From: Psychrobacter sp. APC 3281
Lineage (GTDB): Bacteria > Pseudomonadota > Gammaproteobacteria > Pseudomonadales > Moraxellaceae
NCBI RefSeq assembly: GCF_030407815.1
Contig: NZ_JASDCS010000001.1
Coordinates: forward strand, 372,001 to 436,000
Length of the DNA: 64,000 nt
Direction: 5' to 3'
Shown: piece by piece, positions 56,796 to 64,000 of the stretch
How positions within the stretch are numbered: the first letter of the stretch is position 1
How the letters are laid out: every line of letters starts with the position of its first letter
Made by a program: the position numbers and the translations under genes
The notes under the pieces: generated by a model
Seen by the model: the letters and a program-made list of their open reading frames with translations, nothing else
Databases searched by the model: none
Told to the model about the DNA's origin: nothing

Positions 56796-58274
56796 TTAGA
56801 ACGGATATTCACGTGGCTCATTTTGCATTGAGATCCAATGTGTTCTGGTGAATTCTTCTAGTACCCACTCACCGTTGAAACGGCCAATACCTGAATTTTT
56901 CTCACCACCAAAAGCCACGTTACTTTCATCGTTTACTGGAATATCATTTATATGGGTCATACCTGCTCGGATACCACGAGCGAAACGTAAACCTTTTTGC
57001 ATGTCTGCGGTAAACACCGCACTAGATAAGCCATACATAGAATCATTAGCTATCGACAAAGCATCCTCTTCATTTTTGGCTCGAATAATGCCTATCAATG
57101 GTCCAAATATTTCATTATAGGCAATATCCATCTCTCTAGTAACTTCGGTAAAGACATGGGGTGGGACTAATTGACCATTGATTTCACCGCTCAAGAGCAT
57201 TTTTGCGCCTTCTTTCTGTGCCTCATCAATCTTATCTCTAAGTGACTGAACTTGTTTCTCATTGATGATTGGGCCAATAGCAGTACCTTGATCGTTAGGA
57301 TCACCTACCTGTAACGTTTTAACATGAGACAAGAAACGCTCTACAAACTCATCGTACACTTCATTTTCAACAATAATTCGGTTAATAGCCATACAAATCT
57401 GGCCTTGATGCAAGAACTTACCGAACACGGCTGCTTTTACTGCCTGATCAATATCTGCATCCTTGAGTACAACAAATGGACTGTTTCCACCTAACTCAAG
57501 TGCCACTTGTTTGATATGCTCACCACCATTAGCTAGCTCACCGATGTGTTTACCCACTGAAGTTGATCCTGTGAATGACACAAAACTTGACGCTTTGTGT
57601 TCAACGATTGCATCGCCTATCTCACTACCTGAGCCGACCACGACGTTTAATAGACCTTTTGGTAGACCCGCTTCTTCAAATACTTTGGCCAATAGCAAGC
57701 CACCTGTCACTGGCGTATCACTAGCAGGCTTGAGTACCACGGCATTACCAAGCGCTAGGGCTGGTGCAATAGAACGCTGCGTTAAATGTAGTGGGAAGTT
57801 CCATGGGCTAATGACCGCGACTACACCGATAGGCTCGCGGTAGATGAAGTTCTCTTTACCAGGGGTATTCGATGGGCGAATCTCACCATGGACACGATTA
57901 GGGAATGTCGCTGCTTCAAGGGTAATCGCGCGCGTCGCACCGAACTCGACCATGGCTTTGATACGGGTACTGCCCGACTCTTTGATTAGCCAATCAACGA
58001 TTTCTTCTTGGCGCTGATCAAGTATGTTTACGACTTTATACAACACTGCAGCACGCGCTGCTGGTGTTTGCTTGGCCCACGCTTCTTGAGCTTGGGTCGC
58101 CGCATCATAGGCTTCGTTCAACTGATCCTTGGTCGCTTGCTGGATCTCTACCAGCGTATCACCGTTATATGGGTTGGTATTGGTGTTGGTACTATCGTCT
58201 TTACCGGTTTGCCATTCACCAGCGATGAACTGTAAATGGAAATCACTATATGTACTCGTAGTATTGGTTGACAT
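56796..58274 (-). CDS. NAD(P)-dependent aldehyde dehydrogenase
   Basis: A 492-residue ALDH. Start at 58274 is preferred since AAGG is 6 bp upstream; the ATG two codons earlier abuts the site. [49 protein letters not shown], the general base in LELGGNSPF and the nucleophile Cys in [13 protein letters not shown] are all present. The closest type is the vanillin/benzaldehyde-dehydrogenase branch. It is divergent from the NemR-like gene, whose operator is in the shared intergenic region, so it probably belongs to that regulon. Substrate unknown. Confidence 0.9.
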   Translation of the reverse strand: MSTNTTSTYSDFHLQFIAGEWQTGKDDSTNTNTNPYNGDTLVEIQQATKDQLNEAYDAATQAQEAWAKQTPAARAAVLYKVVNILDQRQEEIVDWLIKESGSTRIKAMVEFGATRAITLEAATFPNRVHGEIRPSNTPGKENFIYREPIGVVAVISPWNFPLHLTQRSIAPALALGNAVVLKPASDTPVTGGLLLAKVFEEAGLPKGLLNVVVGSGSEIGDAIVEHKASSFVSFTGSTSVGKHIGELANGGEHIKQVALELGGNSPFVVLKDADIDQAVKAAVFGKFLHQGQICMAINRIIVENEVYDEFVERFLSHVKTLQVGDPNDQGTAIGPIINEKQVQSLRDKIDEAQKEGAKMLLSGEINGQLVPPHVFTEVTREMDIAYNEIFGPLIGIIRAKNEEDALSIANDSMYGLSSAVFTADMQKGLRFARGIRAGMTHINDIPVNDESNVAFGGEKNSGIGRFNGEWVLEEFTRTHWISMQNEPREYPF

Positions 58275-58806
58275 AATCATCCTTATTTTTAATTTATTAT
58301 GTTAAGTATTGGTTTTCGATTATTAAAATAAAATTATTAAGTCGGCGATATCTTAATGAGAAAATATCTGGCAAGTAGTAAGTCTAAAATCGTTACCGAT
58401 CTATAGTCATCACACTATAAAAGTATTACAGCGTTAACCTTGCTTGAGGTATCAAATATACATCTGCACTCGGTTGCCTTGTACTACTCTTAAATTGCAT
58501 CGACTAGATCAATTAACAGTTATCAATTAAAAAAGCTCTAATGAAAGATGTTCTTTAGCAATAAACACTAACGGTAACGGATAACAACAAAACCTATCTT
58601 GCTAGACGACCGGTCTAATGCTACCATAGCTATTAATAAAACAAGACTACTTTGTCAGTGAATATTGTTGATAAAACGTAACATATATAACTATATCCTA
58701 TTACAATACGCCATCAACGTGACGTTCAAATGAACGTTAACTGTTTTAACTGACTATCTAATACATACGCTAATATAAGCAACTACTAAGGGAGACAATC
58801 CTGTTT
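58275..58806. other. divergent regulatory region ALDH / nemR-like
   Basis: 532 bp carrying the operator at 58603-58617 and A+T-rich sequence with no gene. Putative -10 box taccat lies just after the operator on the plus strand. Confidence 0.45.
58603..58617 (+). promoter_or_regulatory. NemR-like operator palindrome, copy 1
   Basis: tagacgaccggtcta: arms tagac/gtcta around 5 bp. An almost identical copy (one base different) is at 59611-59625. The sequence resembles the E. coli nemR box (tagac... ggtcta type). It precedes the nemR-like gene by about 190 bp and the divergent aldehyde dehydrogenase by about 330 bp. Confidence 0.75.
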
Positions 58807-59406
58807 ATGTCTAATACAGACGCAACTACCCCAGATACCAAAGCTCATTTACTTGCTACTGGCTACCAATTAATTGCTAAGAAAGGTTTTACCGCTGTTG
58901 GTCTAAAGCAAATTTTAGATACAGCAGGTGTGCCAAAGGGTTCTTTTTACCATTATTTCGCTTCTAAAGAAGCCTTTGGTGAAGCAATTATTAATCATTA
59001 TTTTAGTTTATATAAGACTCGGTTGGATGTCATCGATGCACAAGATGTCAGTGCACAGCAAAAACTATATGATTATTTTCAAAACTGGTATGACACCCAG
59101 CAGAACGGCTGTGACCATGAGAAATGCTTGGTAGTGAAGCTCAGCGCAGAGGTGGCCGATATGTCAGAAACCATGCGTAAGGCACTCGATACTGGCTATC
59201 AGCAGACGACCATGTGGCTTGCTAAGCAGATCAAAGCTGGCTGGCTCGATGAGTCTGTCCCTCGTCACGATAACATCTCGGCTGAGAGTATGGCCAAGCG
59301 TTGGTATTTTGCATGGCTTGGCGCAAGCTTGATTGCAAAGATTAGCCAAACCAATACGCCTTTAGCAGAAATTTGGCAGATGACCACGACCCAAATGGGA
59401 CGCTAA
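58807..59406 (+). CDS. nemR: TetR/AcrR family regulator, NemR-like redox/electrophile sensor
   Basis: A 199-residue repressor. The N-terminal helix-turn-helix is LKQILDTAGVPKGSFYHYFASKEAFGEAI. The region KCLVVKLSAEVADMSETMRKALDTG matches E. coli NemR (CLTVKLSAEV.DLSEDMR), and Cys107 aligns with the Cys106 that senses bleach, quinones and methylglyoxal; a second Cys102 lies close by. Operator copies flank the gene. Downstream genes encode aldehyde and quinone detoxification enzymes, in keeping with NemR, which in E. coli controls nemA and gloA. Confidence 0.85.
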   Translation: MSNTDATTPDTKAHLLATGYQLIAKKGFTAVGLKQILDTAGVPKGSFYHYFASKEAFGEAIINHYFSLYKTRLDVIDAQDVSAQQKLYDYFQNWYDTQQNGCDHEKCLVVKLSAEVADMSETMRKALDTGYQQTTMWLAKQIKAGWLDESVPRHDNISAESMAKRWYFAWLGASLIAKISQTNTPLAEIWQMTTTQMGR

Positions 59407-59775
59407 TCGTCAACTGTTCGGATTTCTAGCGACTGCACTTCTAACGTAACCATTAAGGCACATTGAATATTCATAACGCTCATAGATAGTAGCTGTCAGT
59501 ACTATGCTTGAGTGTTCAGTATGCTTCATTGCCTTCTCTTTTTTAAACAAATTTCTGAAAGACATCTGCATACGGCTTAGACAGTTATACGAGAGTTTTG
59601 TAAATATCACTAGACGACTGGTCTAATTGATGTACAATGCGCACAAATATTAAGAATGAATGTCTATACGAGCATTGCTTATCATTCATTGATTGATATC
59701 AGACAATATCTCATGTCAAAACCATTTAATTGAACCGTTTTTATTAAAAACTTTTTATTACTAATTAGGAATCTT
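59407..59775. other. intergenic region nemR-like / alcohol dehydrogenase with operator copy 2
   Basis: 369 bp holding the second operator and a tacaat -10-like hexamer at 59633-59638. A 66-codon minus-strand frame here has no coding signs and is rejected. Confidence 0.45.
59611..59625 (+). promoter_or_regulatory. NemR-like operator palindrome, copy 2
   Basis: tagacgactggtcta, one base different from copy 1; flanks also match (c before, at after). It overlaps the expected -35/spacer position for a -10 box tacaat, 150 bp upstream of the alcohol dehydrogenase. Confidence 0.75.
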
Positions 59776-60987
59776 ATGAATAATTTCCAATATTACAACC
59801 CAGTCCGTATCGTTTTTGGTGAAGGTCAAATCGAGCAATTATCAGATCTAGTCCCTACTGATGCGCGTGTCCTCATTACTTATGGTGGTGGTTCAGCACA
59901 GCGCACTGGTACATTAGATGAAGTAAAAACAGCATTAGCGGCAAGCGGTAACCGTACTGTATTTGAATTCGGTGGCATTGAAGCCAACCCAGAATTCACT
60001 ACGTTATTAAAAGCCGCTGATATGGTTAATGAGCACAACATCGACTTCTTATTAGCAGTTGGCGGTGGTTCTGTGATTGACGGCAGCAAATTTGTCGCAC
60101 TCGTTTCTTCGTTGACTGAAGAAGACGGCACTGTCTCACGTGACCAAGCTTGGGATGCCTTAACTGGTTATTGCAAAAACATCGACTCTGCTGTCGATTT
60201 GGGCGCGGTATTGACCATCCCAGCCACAGGTTCTGAGATGAACTCAGGCGGCGTGATCAACTATAGTGAACGTCAAGCAAAACTACCATTTGGTAACCCA
60301 CTTGCCTTCCCTAAATTCTCAATTCTAGATCCAATCAAAACACTTACCTTGCCTGAGCGTCAGGTTATGAATGGTGTGGCTGATGCATTTGTTCATGTAA
60401 TGGAACAATATCTGACTTACCCAGTAAACGCGAAAGTACAAGATGCCTTTGCTGAAAGCTTGCTTAAAATCCTTATCGATGAAGGTCTAGTTGTTAAGCA
60501 AGATCCAGAAAACCTAGAAACACGTAAGAACATTATGTGGACGGCGACCATGGCATTGAATGGTCTGATCGGTACTGGTGTACCACAAGATTGGACAACT
60601 CATATGGTTGGTCATGAGCTAACATCACTACACGCTATCGATCATGCACGTACGCTAACCATCGTATTGCCATCAGTGATGCGTGAGCTAAAAGAAAGCA
60701 AAAAAGAAAAATTGCTTCAGTATGCACGTAACGTATGGAACATTACCGATACTGACCTAGACGACGATGCGATCATTGAAACTGCTATTGTCTATACTGA
60801 AAACTTCTTCCGCGAGCTTGGCTTGCCAGTTAGCCTAGAAGATGTTGACTTGACGGAGTCAGCGATTGATCCAATCATCAAGCAGCTTGAAGTACATAAC
60901 ATGGTTAAGCTTGGTGAACATGGTACCAACGACTTAGAAGTATCACGTCGTATTTTGCAGCGCGCTGTAACTAGCAAAGCGTCTTAA
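59776..60987 (+). CDS. iron-containing alcohol dehydrogenase, YqhD/BDH-like
   Basis: A 403-residue class III (metal-dependent) alcohol dehydrogenase. GGGSVIDGSKFVA is the nucleotide site; the metal ligands are Asp in VADAFVHVMEQYL, its His, and the two His in DWTTHMVGHELTSLHAIDHARTL. It resembles E. coli YqhD, an NADPH aldehyde reductase used against short-chain aldehydes such as glyoxal and acrolein. The NemR-like operator is upstream. An aggaatct site precedes the ATG. Confidence 0.9.
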   Translation: MNNFQYYNPVRIVFGEGQIEQLSDLVPTDARVLITYGGGSAQRTGTLDEVKTALAASGNRTVFEFGGIEANPEFTTLLKAADMVNEHNIDFLLAVGGGSVIDGSKFVALVSSLTEEDGTVSRDQAWDALTGYCKNIDSAVDLGAVLTIPATGSEMNSGGVINYSERQAKLPFGNPLAFPKFSILDPIKTLTLPERQVMNGVADAFVHVMEQYLTYPVNAKVQDAFAESLLKILIDEGLVVKQDPENLETRKNIMWTATMALNGLIGTGVPQDWTTHMVGHELTSLHAIDHARTLTIVLPSVMRELKESKKEKLLQYARNVWNITDTDLDDDAIIETAIVYTENFFRELGLPVSLEDVDLTESAIDPIIKQLEVHNMVKLGEHGTNDLEVSRRILQRAVTSKAS

Positions 60988-61154
60988 TAGGCGCTTTAGC
61001 AAGAACCGTCAGAACAATTATAAGAAAAATCGCGACAGTAACAATAAGTACATATCGTTATGCTATTTATAATAGTAGCTATTCCATGCTGAGTAGCTAC
61101 TACACTTAATACCACTATAATAATGACAATTAATAAATATAAAGGAGTCCTACA

Positions 61155-62204
61155 ATGAGCTTCGACAAACAACAGAATCAACAAACAAACCGTCAAATCA
61201 AATTGGCTAGCCGTCCTAATGGCGTACCTACTGCTGACAATTTTGACATGGCGACTAGCGATATTCCTACGCCAAAAGATAACGAGATGCTACTACGCAC
61301 TGTATATCTATCACTAGATCCATATATGCGTGGACGTATGAGTGATGCCAAGAGCTATGCAGACCCGTTAGAGGTCGGTGACGTCATCATGGGTGGTACC
61401 GTAGCGCAAGTGGTCGAGTCGAATATCGATAACTTTGCGGTAGGCGATTTAGTCGTATCAAACTCAGGCTGGCAGGACTACAGTGTCAGTGATGGCGAAG
61501 GCGTCCTGAAACTGGACAAAAACATGGCAAACCCTTCTTATGGTTTAGGTGTGTTAGGTATGCCCGGCTTCACTGGTTACATGGGTCTGACTGATATCGG
61601 CAAACCACAGAAAGGCGAAACGTTAGTTGTCGCTGCAGCCACTGGACCTGTCGGTGCTACGGTCGGTCAAGTGGGTAATCAATATGGTCTTCGCACTGTT
61701 GGTGTGGCAGGCGGTAAAGAGAAATGCGATTTCGCAGTCAATGAGCTTGGCTTTGATATCTGTATCGATCACAAAGCTGACGACTTCGCTGAGCAATTAA
61801 AAGCAGTATGTCCAGATGGTATCGACATCTACTATGAAAACGTTGGCGGTAAAGTATTTGATGCGGTAATGCCGTTACTTAACGACCACGCACGTATTCC
61901 AGTATGTGGTCTGGTATCGCAGTACAACGCCACTGATTTACCGGATGGCAAAGATCGCCTAGGTATGTTGATGGGTCTTATCTTAAGTCAACGCCTAACT
62001 GTCAGAGGTTTCATTATCTTTGAAGAGTACGGCGACCACTTTCCAGAGTTCTTAGAAACTATGAGCAAATGGGTAGAGTCAGGCGAAGTAAAAACCAAAG
62101 AGCACATTACTGACGGTCTAGATAATGCCCCAGATGCATTTGTCAGTATGTTAAACGGTGATAACTTTGGTAAAACCGTAATCAAAGTATCTGACGTTAA
62201 ATAG
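61155..62204 (+). CDS. NADP-dependent zinc-free MDR oxidoreductase (CurA/YncB-like)
   Basis: A 349-residue medium-chain reductase without the catalytic zinc. LSLDPYMRGRMSDAKSYADPLEVGDVIMGG and VVAAATGPVGATVGQVGNQYGLRTVGVAGGKEKC are hallmarks of the leukotriene-B4-dehydrogenase/CurA family, which reduces alpha,beta-unsaturated carbonyls such as curcumin and acrolein with NADPH. The N-terminus is ~12 residues longer than in E. coli YncB. It follows the alcohol dehydrogenase in the same direction at 167 bp with a strong AAAGGAGT site. Confidence 0.9.
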   Translation: MSFDKQQNQQTNRQIKLASRPNGVPTADNFDMATSDIPTPKDNEMLLRTVYLSLDPYMRGRMSDAKSYADPLEVGDVIMGGTVAQVVESNIDNFAVGDLVVSNSGWQDYSVSDGEGVLKLDKNMANPSYGLGVLGMPGFTGYMGLTDIGKPQKGETLVVAAATGPVGATVGQVGNQYGLRTVGVAGGKEKCDFAVNELGFDICIDHKADDFAEQLKAVCPDGIDIYYENVGGKVFDAVMPLLNDHARIPVCGLVSQYNATDLPDGKDRLGMLMGLILSQRLTVRGFIIFEEYGDHFPEFLETMSKWVESGEVKTKEHITDGLDNAPDAFVSMLNGDNFGKTVIKVSDVK

Positions 62205-62443
62205 TTATTGGTTAAACATTGACTAGTTAAGCAGCTGCTGACAGTTAGCAATCGTTATGAATAACTACTTAACAACATAAATTTCTAATATTACTACTGA
62301 AAGTTGCTCACAAAGCAGGAATAATGCTAACAGTCATTATTTGCATCTAGGCTAATTAAGTAAAAACGGCTAATGATGCAACGTAAAACTTATGACTGTT
62401 GGCTATATAGTTACTAACACATAAATAATAAACAAGGATAATT

Positions 62444-63121
62444 ATGAACATTTTAATGGTACTAACTTCTCATGACCGTTTAGGCGATACTGGCAAGAAA
62501 ACTGGCTTTTGGCTAGAAGAATTTGCAGCTCCTTACTATGCGTTTCTCGATGCGGGTGCCAATGTTACTCTAGCGTCTCCTGCAGGTGGTCAGCCACCAC
62601 TAGATCCTAGTAGCGATACTGAAGATACACAAACCAAAGATACCAAGCGTTTTAAAGACGACAAAGAGGCGCAAGAGCACTTGGCCAATACCAAGAAACT
62701 TGCTGACATGAAAGTAGAAGATTTTGATTCAGTCTTTTATCCAGGTGGTCACGGTCCATTGTGGGACTTGGCAGTAGATAAGAACTCTATCGAATTGATC
62801 GAGAATTTCGTCAAGCAAGACAAGCCTGTTGCCTTTGTTTGTCATGCACCTGGCGCGCTTAAAAGCGTCAAAGTTGATGGCGAGTACTTAGTAAAAGGTA
62901 AAACCGTTACTGGCTTTACCAACTCAGAAGAAGAAGCGGCTGGCCTAACAGACGTGGTGCCTTTCTTAGTAGAAGATGTCTTGAAAGCCAACGGTGGTAA
63001 CTATGAAAAAGCCGCTGATTGGGAAGAGTTTGTGGTCGAAGATGGTTTATTGATCACAGGTCAAAACCCAGCCTCATCAGAAGAAGCGGCTAAGCGTTTG
63101 ATCAACAAGCTCAAAGGTTAA
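62444..63121 (+). CDS. DJ-1/PfpI family protein, glyoxalase III/Hsp31-like
   Basis: A 225-residue class I glutamine-amidotransferase-fold protein. The nucleophile Cys133 sits in PVAFVCHAPGAL; the acidic partner Glu25/Glu26 is in GFWLEE, and GGHGPLWDLA is the family loop. This arrangement matches yeast Hsp31 and type-1 GATase-like glyoxalase III enzymes, which convert methylglyoxal to lactate without glutathione. The adjacent detoxification genes support that reading. It is 4 bp upstream of the GST gene, so the two are co-transcribed. Confidence 0.88.
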   Translation: MNILMVLTSHDRLGDTGKKTGFWLEEFAAPYYAFLDAGANVTLASPAGGQPPLDPSSDTEDTQTKDTKRFKDDKEAQEHLANTKKLADMKVEDFDSVFYPGGHGPLWDLAVDKNSIELIENFVKQDKPVAFVCHAPGALKSVKVDGEYLVKGKTVTGFTNSEEEAAGLTDVVPFLVEDVLKANGGNYEKAADWEEFVVEDGLLITGQNPASSEEAAKRLINKLKG

Positions 63122-63125
63122 TATC

Positions 63126-63755
63126 ATGATTCGCTTACATCACCTTAATCAGTCACGTTCGTTGCGTACGCTTTGGCTCTTAGAAGAGCTAGGCGTGCCT
63201 TATGAAGTGGTCAGTCATCAGCGCGATGCCAAAACTCATTTGGCACCAGATTCTCTGAAGGCAGTTCACCCACTCGGTAAATCTCCGGTTATCGAGATGG
63301 ACGGCCAAATTTATGCTGAATCAGGGGCCATTACGGAGTTATTGATTGAACGATTTGCGCCAGAGCGTCTGCGTCCTGCTACAGATAGTTCAGATTATGG
63401 ATATTATCTGCAGTGGATTGACTTTGCAGAAAGCTCGCTGATGTTGCCATTAATGCTTGAGCTATTTACCAAAAAAGCAGGCATTGATGAAAATGAGTTT
63501 TTGAGTGGCTATATCGATACAGAAAAAACCAGACTGTTTAAATATCTGGATACCTCAGTTGAAGGTAAGTCGTTTATTGTGGGTGATAAGCTAAGCGGTG
63601 CCGACTTTATGCTGTCATTCGATTTGATTATTCTTGCTAAGCGTCAGAAACTTGACGCCTATCCGCATATCAAACAGTATGCTGAAAAACTGGCTGGTCT
63701 TGATAGCTATCAGCGTGCAATGCAGCTAGAAGCAAAATATGATGAATCGATTTAG
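63126..63755 (+). CDS. glutathione S-transferase family protein
   Basis: A 209-residue GST. The N-terminal thioredoxin-like domain begins MIRLHHLNQSRSLRTLWLLEELGVPYEV, where Ser/Asn near residues 8-12 provide the glutathione contact; HPLGKSPVI and the ES in AESGAITELLIERF are GSH-site motifs. The helical C-terminal domain follows from residue ~85, with KLSGADFMLSFDL. It conjugates or scavenges electrophiles with glutathione. The start ATG is 4 bp after the DJ-1-like stop. Confidence 0.9.
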   Translation: MIRLHHLNQSRSLRTLWLLEELGVPYEVVSHQRDAKTHLAPDSLKAVHPLGKSPVIEMDGQIYAESGAITELLIERFAPERLRPATDSSDYGYYLQWIDFAESSLMLPLMLELFTKKAGIDENEFLSGYIDTEKTRLFKYLDTSVEGKSFIVGDKLSGADFMLSFDLIILAKRQKLDAYPHIKQYAEKLAGLDSYQRAMQLEAKYDESI

Positions 63756-63843
63756 TACTTAGTATTATTAATACTTAGTATTCATTGATACCTCGGTATT
63801 AGCCACAATACTATTTACTGACTGAACAATTTTTCGATACAAA

Positions 63844-63873
63844 AAAAACAGCTCTGTATAGAGCTGTTTTTTA
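63844..63873. terminator. bidirectional terminator after the GST gene
   Basis: Arms aaaaaacagctct and agagctgtttttt enclose a 4-nt loop; T-run follows. It can end the plus-strand detoxification run and an apparent minus-strand gene beyond the window. Confidence 0.88.
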
Positions 63874-64000
63874 TGCGTGCTTTATTTTATGATTGCATGA
63901 GTAACCATCGAATTATAGTCATCAATGTCATATGAGAGCATTAAGCTACAGAGCAACCAAACAAATTGCTCAGCACCATCCATGAATTACGTGTCGATGA

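Noticed and set aside
59410-59610. 66-codon minus-strand frame between nemR-like and alcohol dehydrogenase genes
   Set aside because: No ribosome-binding site, no homology and it overlaps regulatory sequence; regarded as non-coding.
63941-64000. Last 19 codons of a possible minus-strand gene at the window edge (ending FGCSVA-stop)
   Set aside because: One open minus-strand frame ends at 63941, after a convergent terminator, but 60 bp is too short to identify a product.
1-64000. CRISPR arrays, tRNA/rRNA genes, prophage or toxin-antitoxin systems
   Set aside because: Looked for across the window and not recognised. A tRNA scan and repeat search would be needed to exclude them formally.

Overview
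The window looks like a chromosomal segment of a moderately A+T-rich gammaproteobacterium of the family Moraxellaceae, most probably Psychrobacter. The evidence is protein resemblance and gene order, not a database search: Hfq has a long glycine/arginine-rich tail, LPS-transport and DNA-repair proteins are in the form usual for this family, spermidine-type polyamines appear to be made by the carboxynorspermidine route, and a secreted polyester-hydrolase-like lipase resembles the Antarctic Moraxella lipase/cutinase. No rRNA, tRNA, CRISPR array or complete insertion sequence was seen.

Layout. 1-5.5 kb: the tail of an M16 peptidase, an orphan lipoprotein, an M15-type peptidase, rodA and an rlpA-like gene (envelope and cell wall). 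5.5-16.4 kb, almost all on the minus strand: radA; the KDO/LPS export block kdsD-kdsC-lptC-lptA-lptB; and queD-like - tsaE - mutL - miaA - hfq. 16.8-20.4 kb: a 41-residue lysine-rich protein gene, ynfA, htpX and a Fur-box-preceded siderophore esterase. 20.6-23.4 kb: carboxynorspermidine dehydrogenase and decarboxylase. 23.5-33.7 kb: DUF924, lpxB-rnhB, a DAHP synthase, pepN, a hypothetical gene, pal and a lone phosphopantetheinyl transferase. 33.8-36.1 kb: an outer-membrane barrel protein and an IclR regulator.

36.3-46.8 kb is a minus-strand valine/isobutyrate catabolic block: mmsB, hydroxyisobutyryl-CoA hydrolase, enoyl-CoA hydratase, acyl-CoA dehydrogenase and mmsA, with prpE and a fatty-acyl-CoA ligase upstream. 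Together they take isobutyryl-CoA to propionyl-CoA and activate short and medium acids. 46.8-54.3 kb is accessory: a TA-flanked MITE-like element, an MFS exporter, the PETase-like secreted hydrolase, a tandem pair of degenerate metallo-beta-lactamase-like proteins, then nsrR and nnrS (nitric oxide response) separated by a second MITE-like element. Copies of a short repeat of about 108 bp also lie here.

54.3-56.7 kb: a DUF3429 membrane protein, a DASH-type cryptochrome/photolyase and a small orphan. 56.8-63.8 kb looks like a reactive-electrophile detoxification regulon: aldehyde dehydrogenase, a NemR-like TetR regulator with the redox cysteine conserved, a YqhD-like alcohol dehydrogenase, a CurA-like NADPH oxidoreductase, a DJ-1/PfpI glyoxalase-like protein and a glutathione S-transferase. 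Two near-identical 15-bp operator palindromes flank the regulator. The strongest leads are this regulon, the PETase-like enzyme, the tandem MBL-like pair, the NsrR box at nnrS with an insertion in NsrR's cysteine cluster, and the small mobile repeats.
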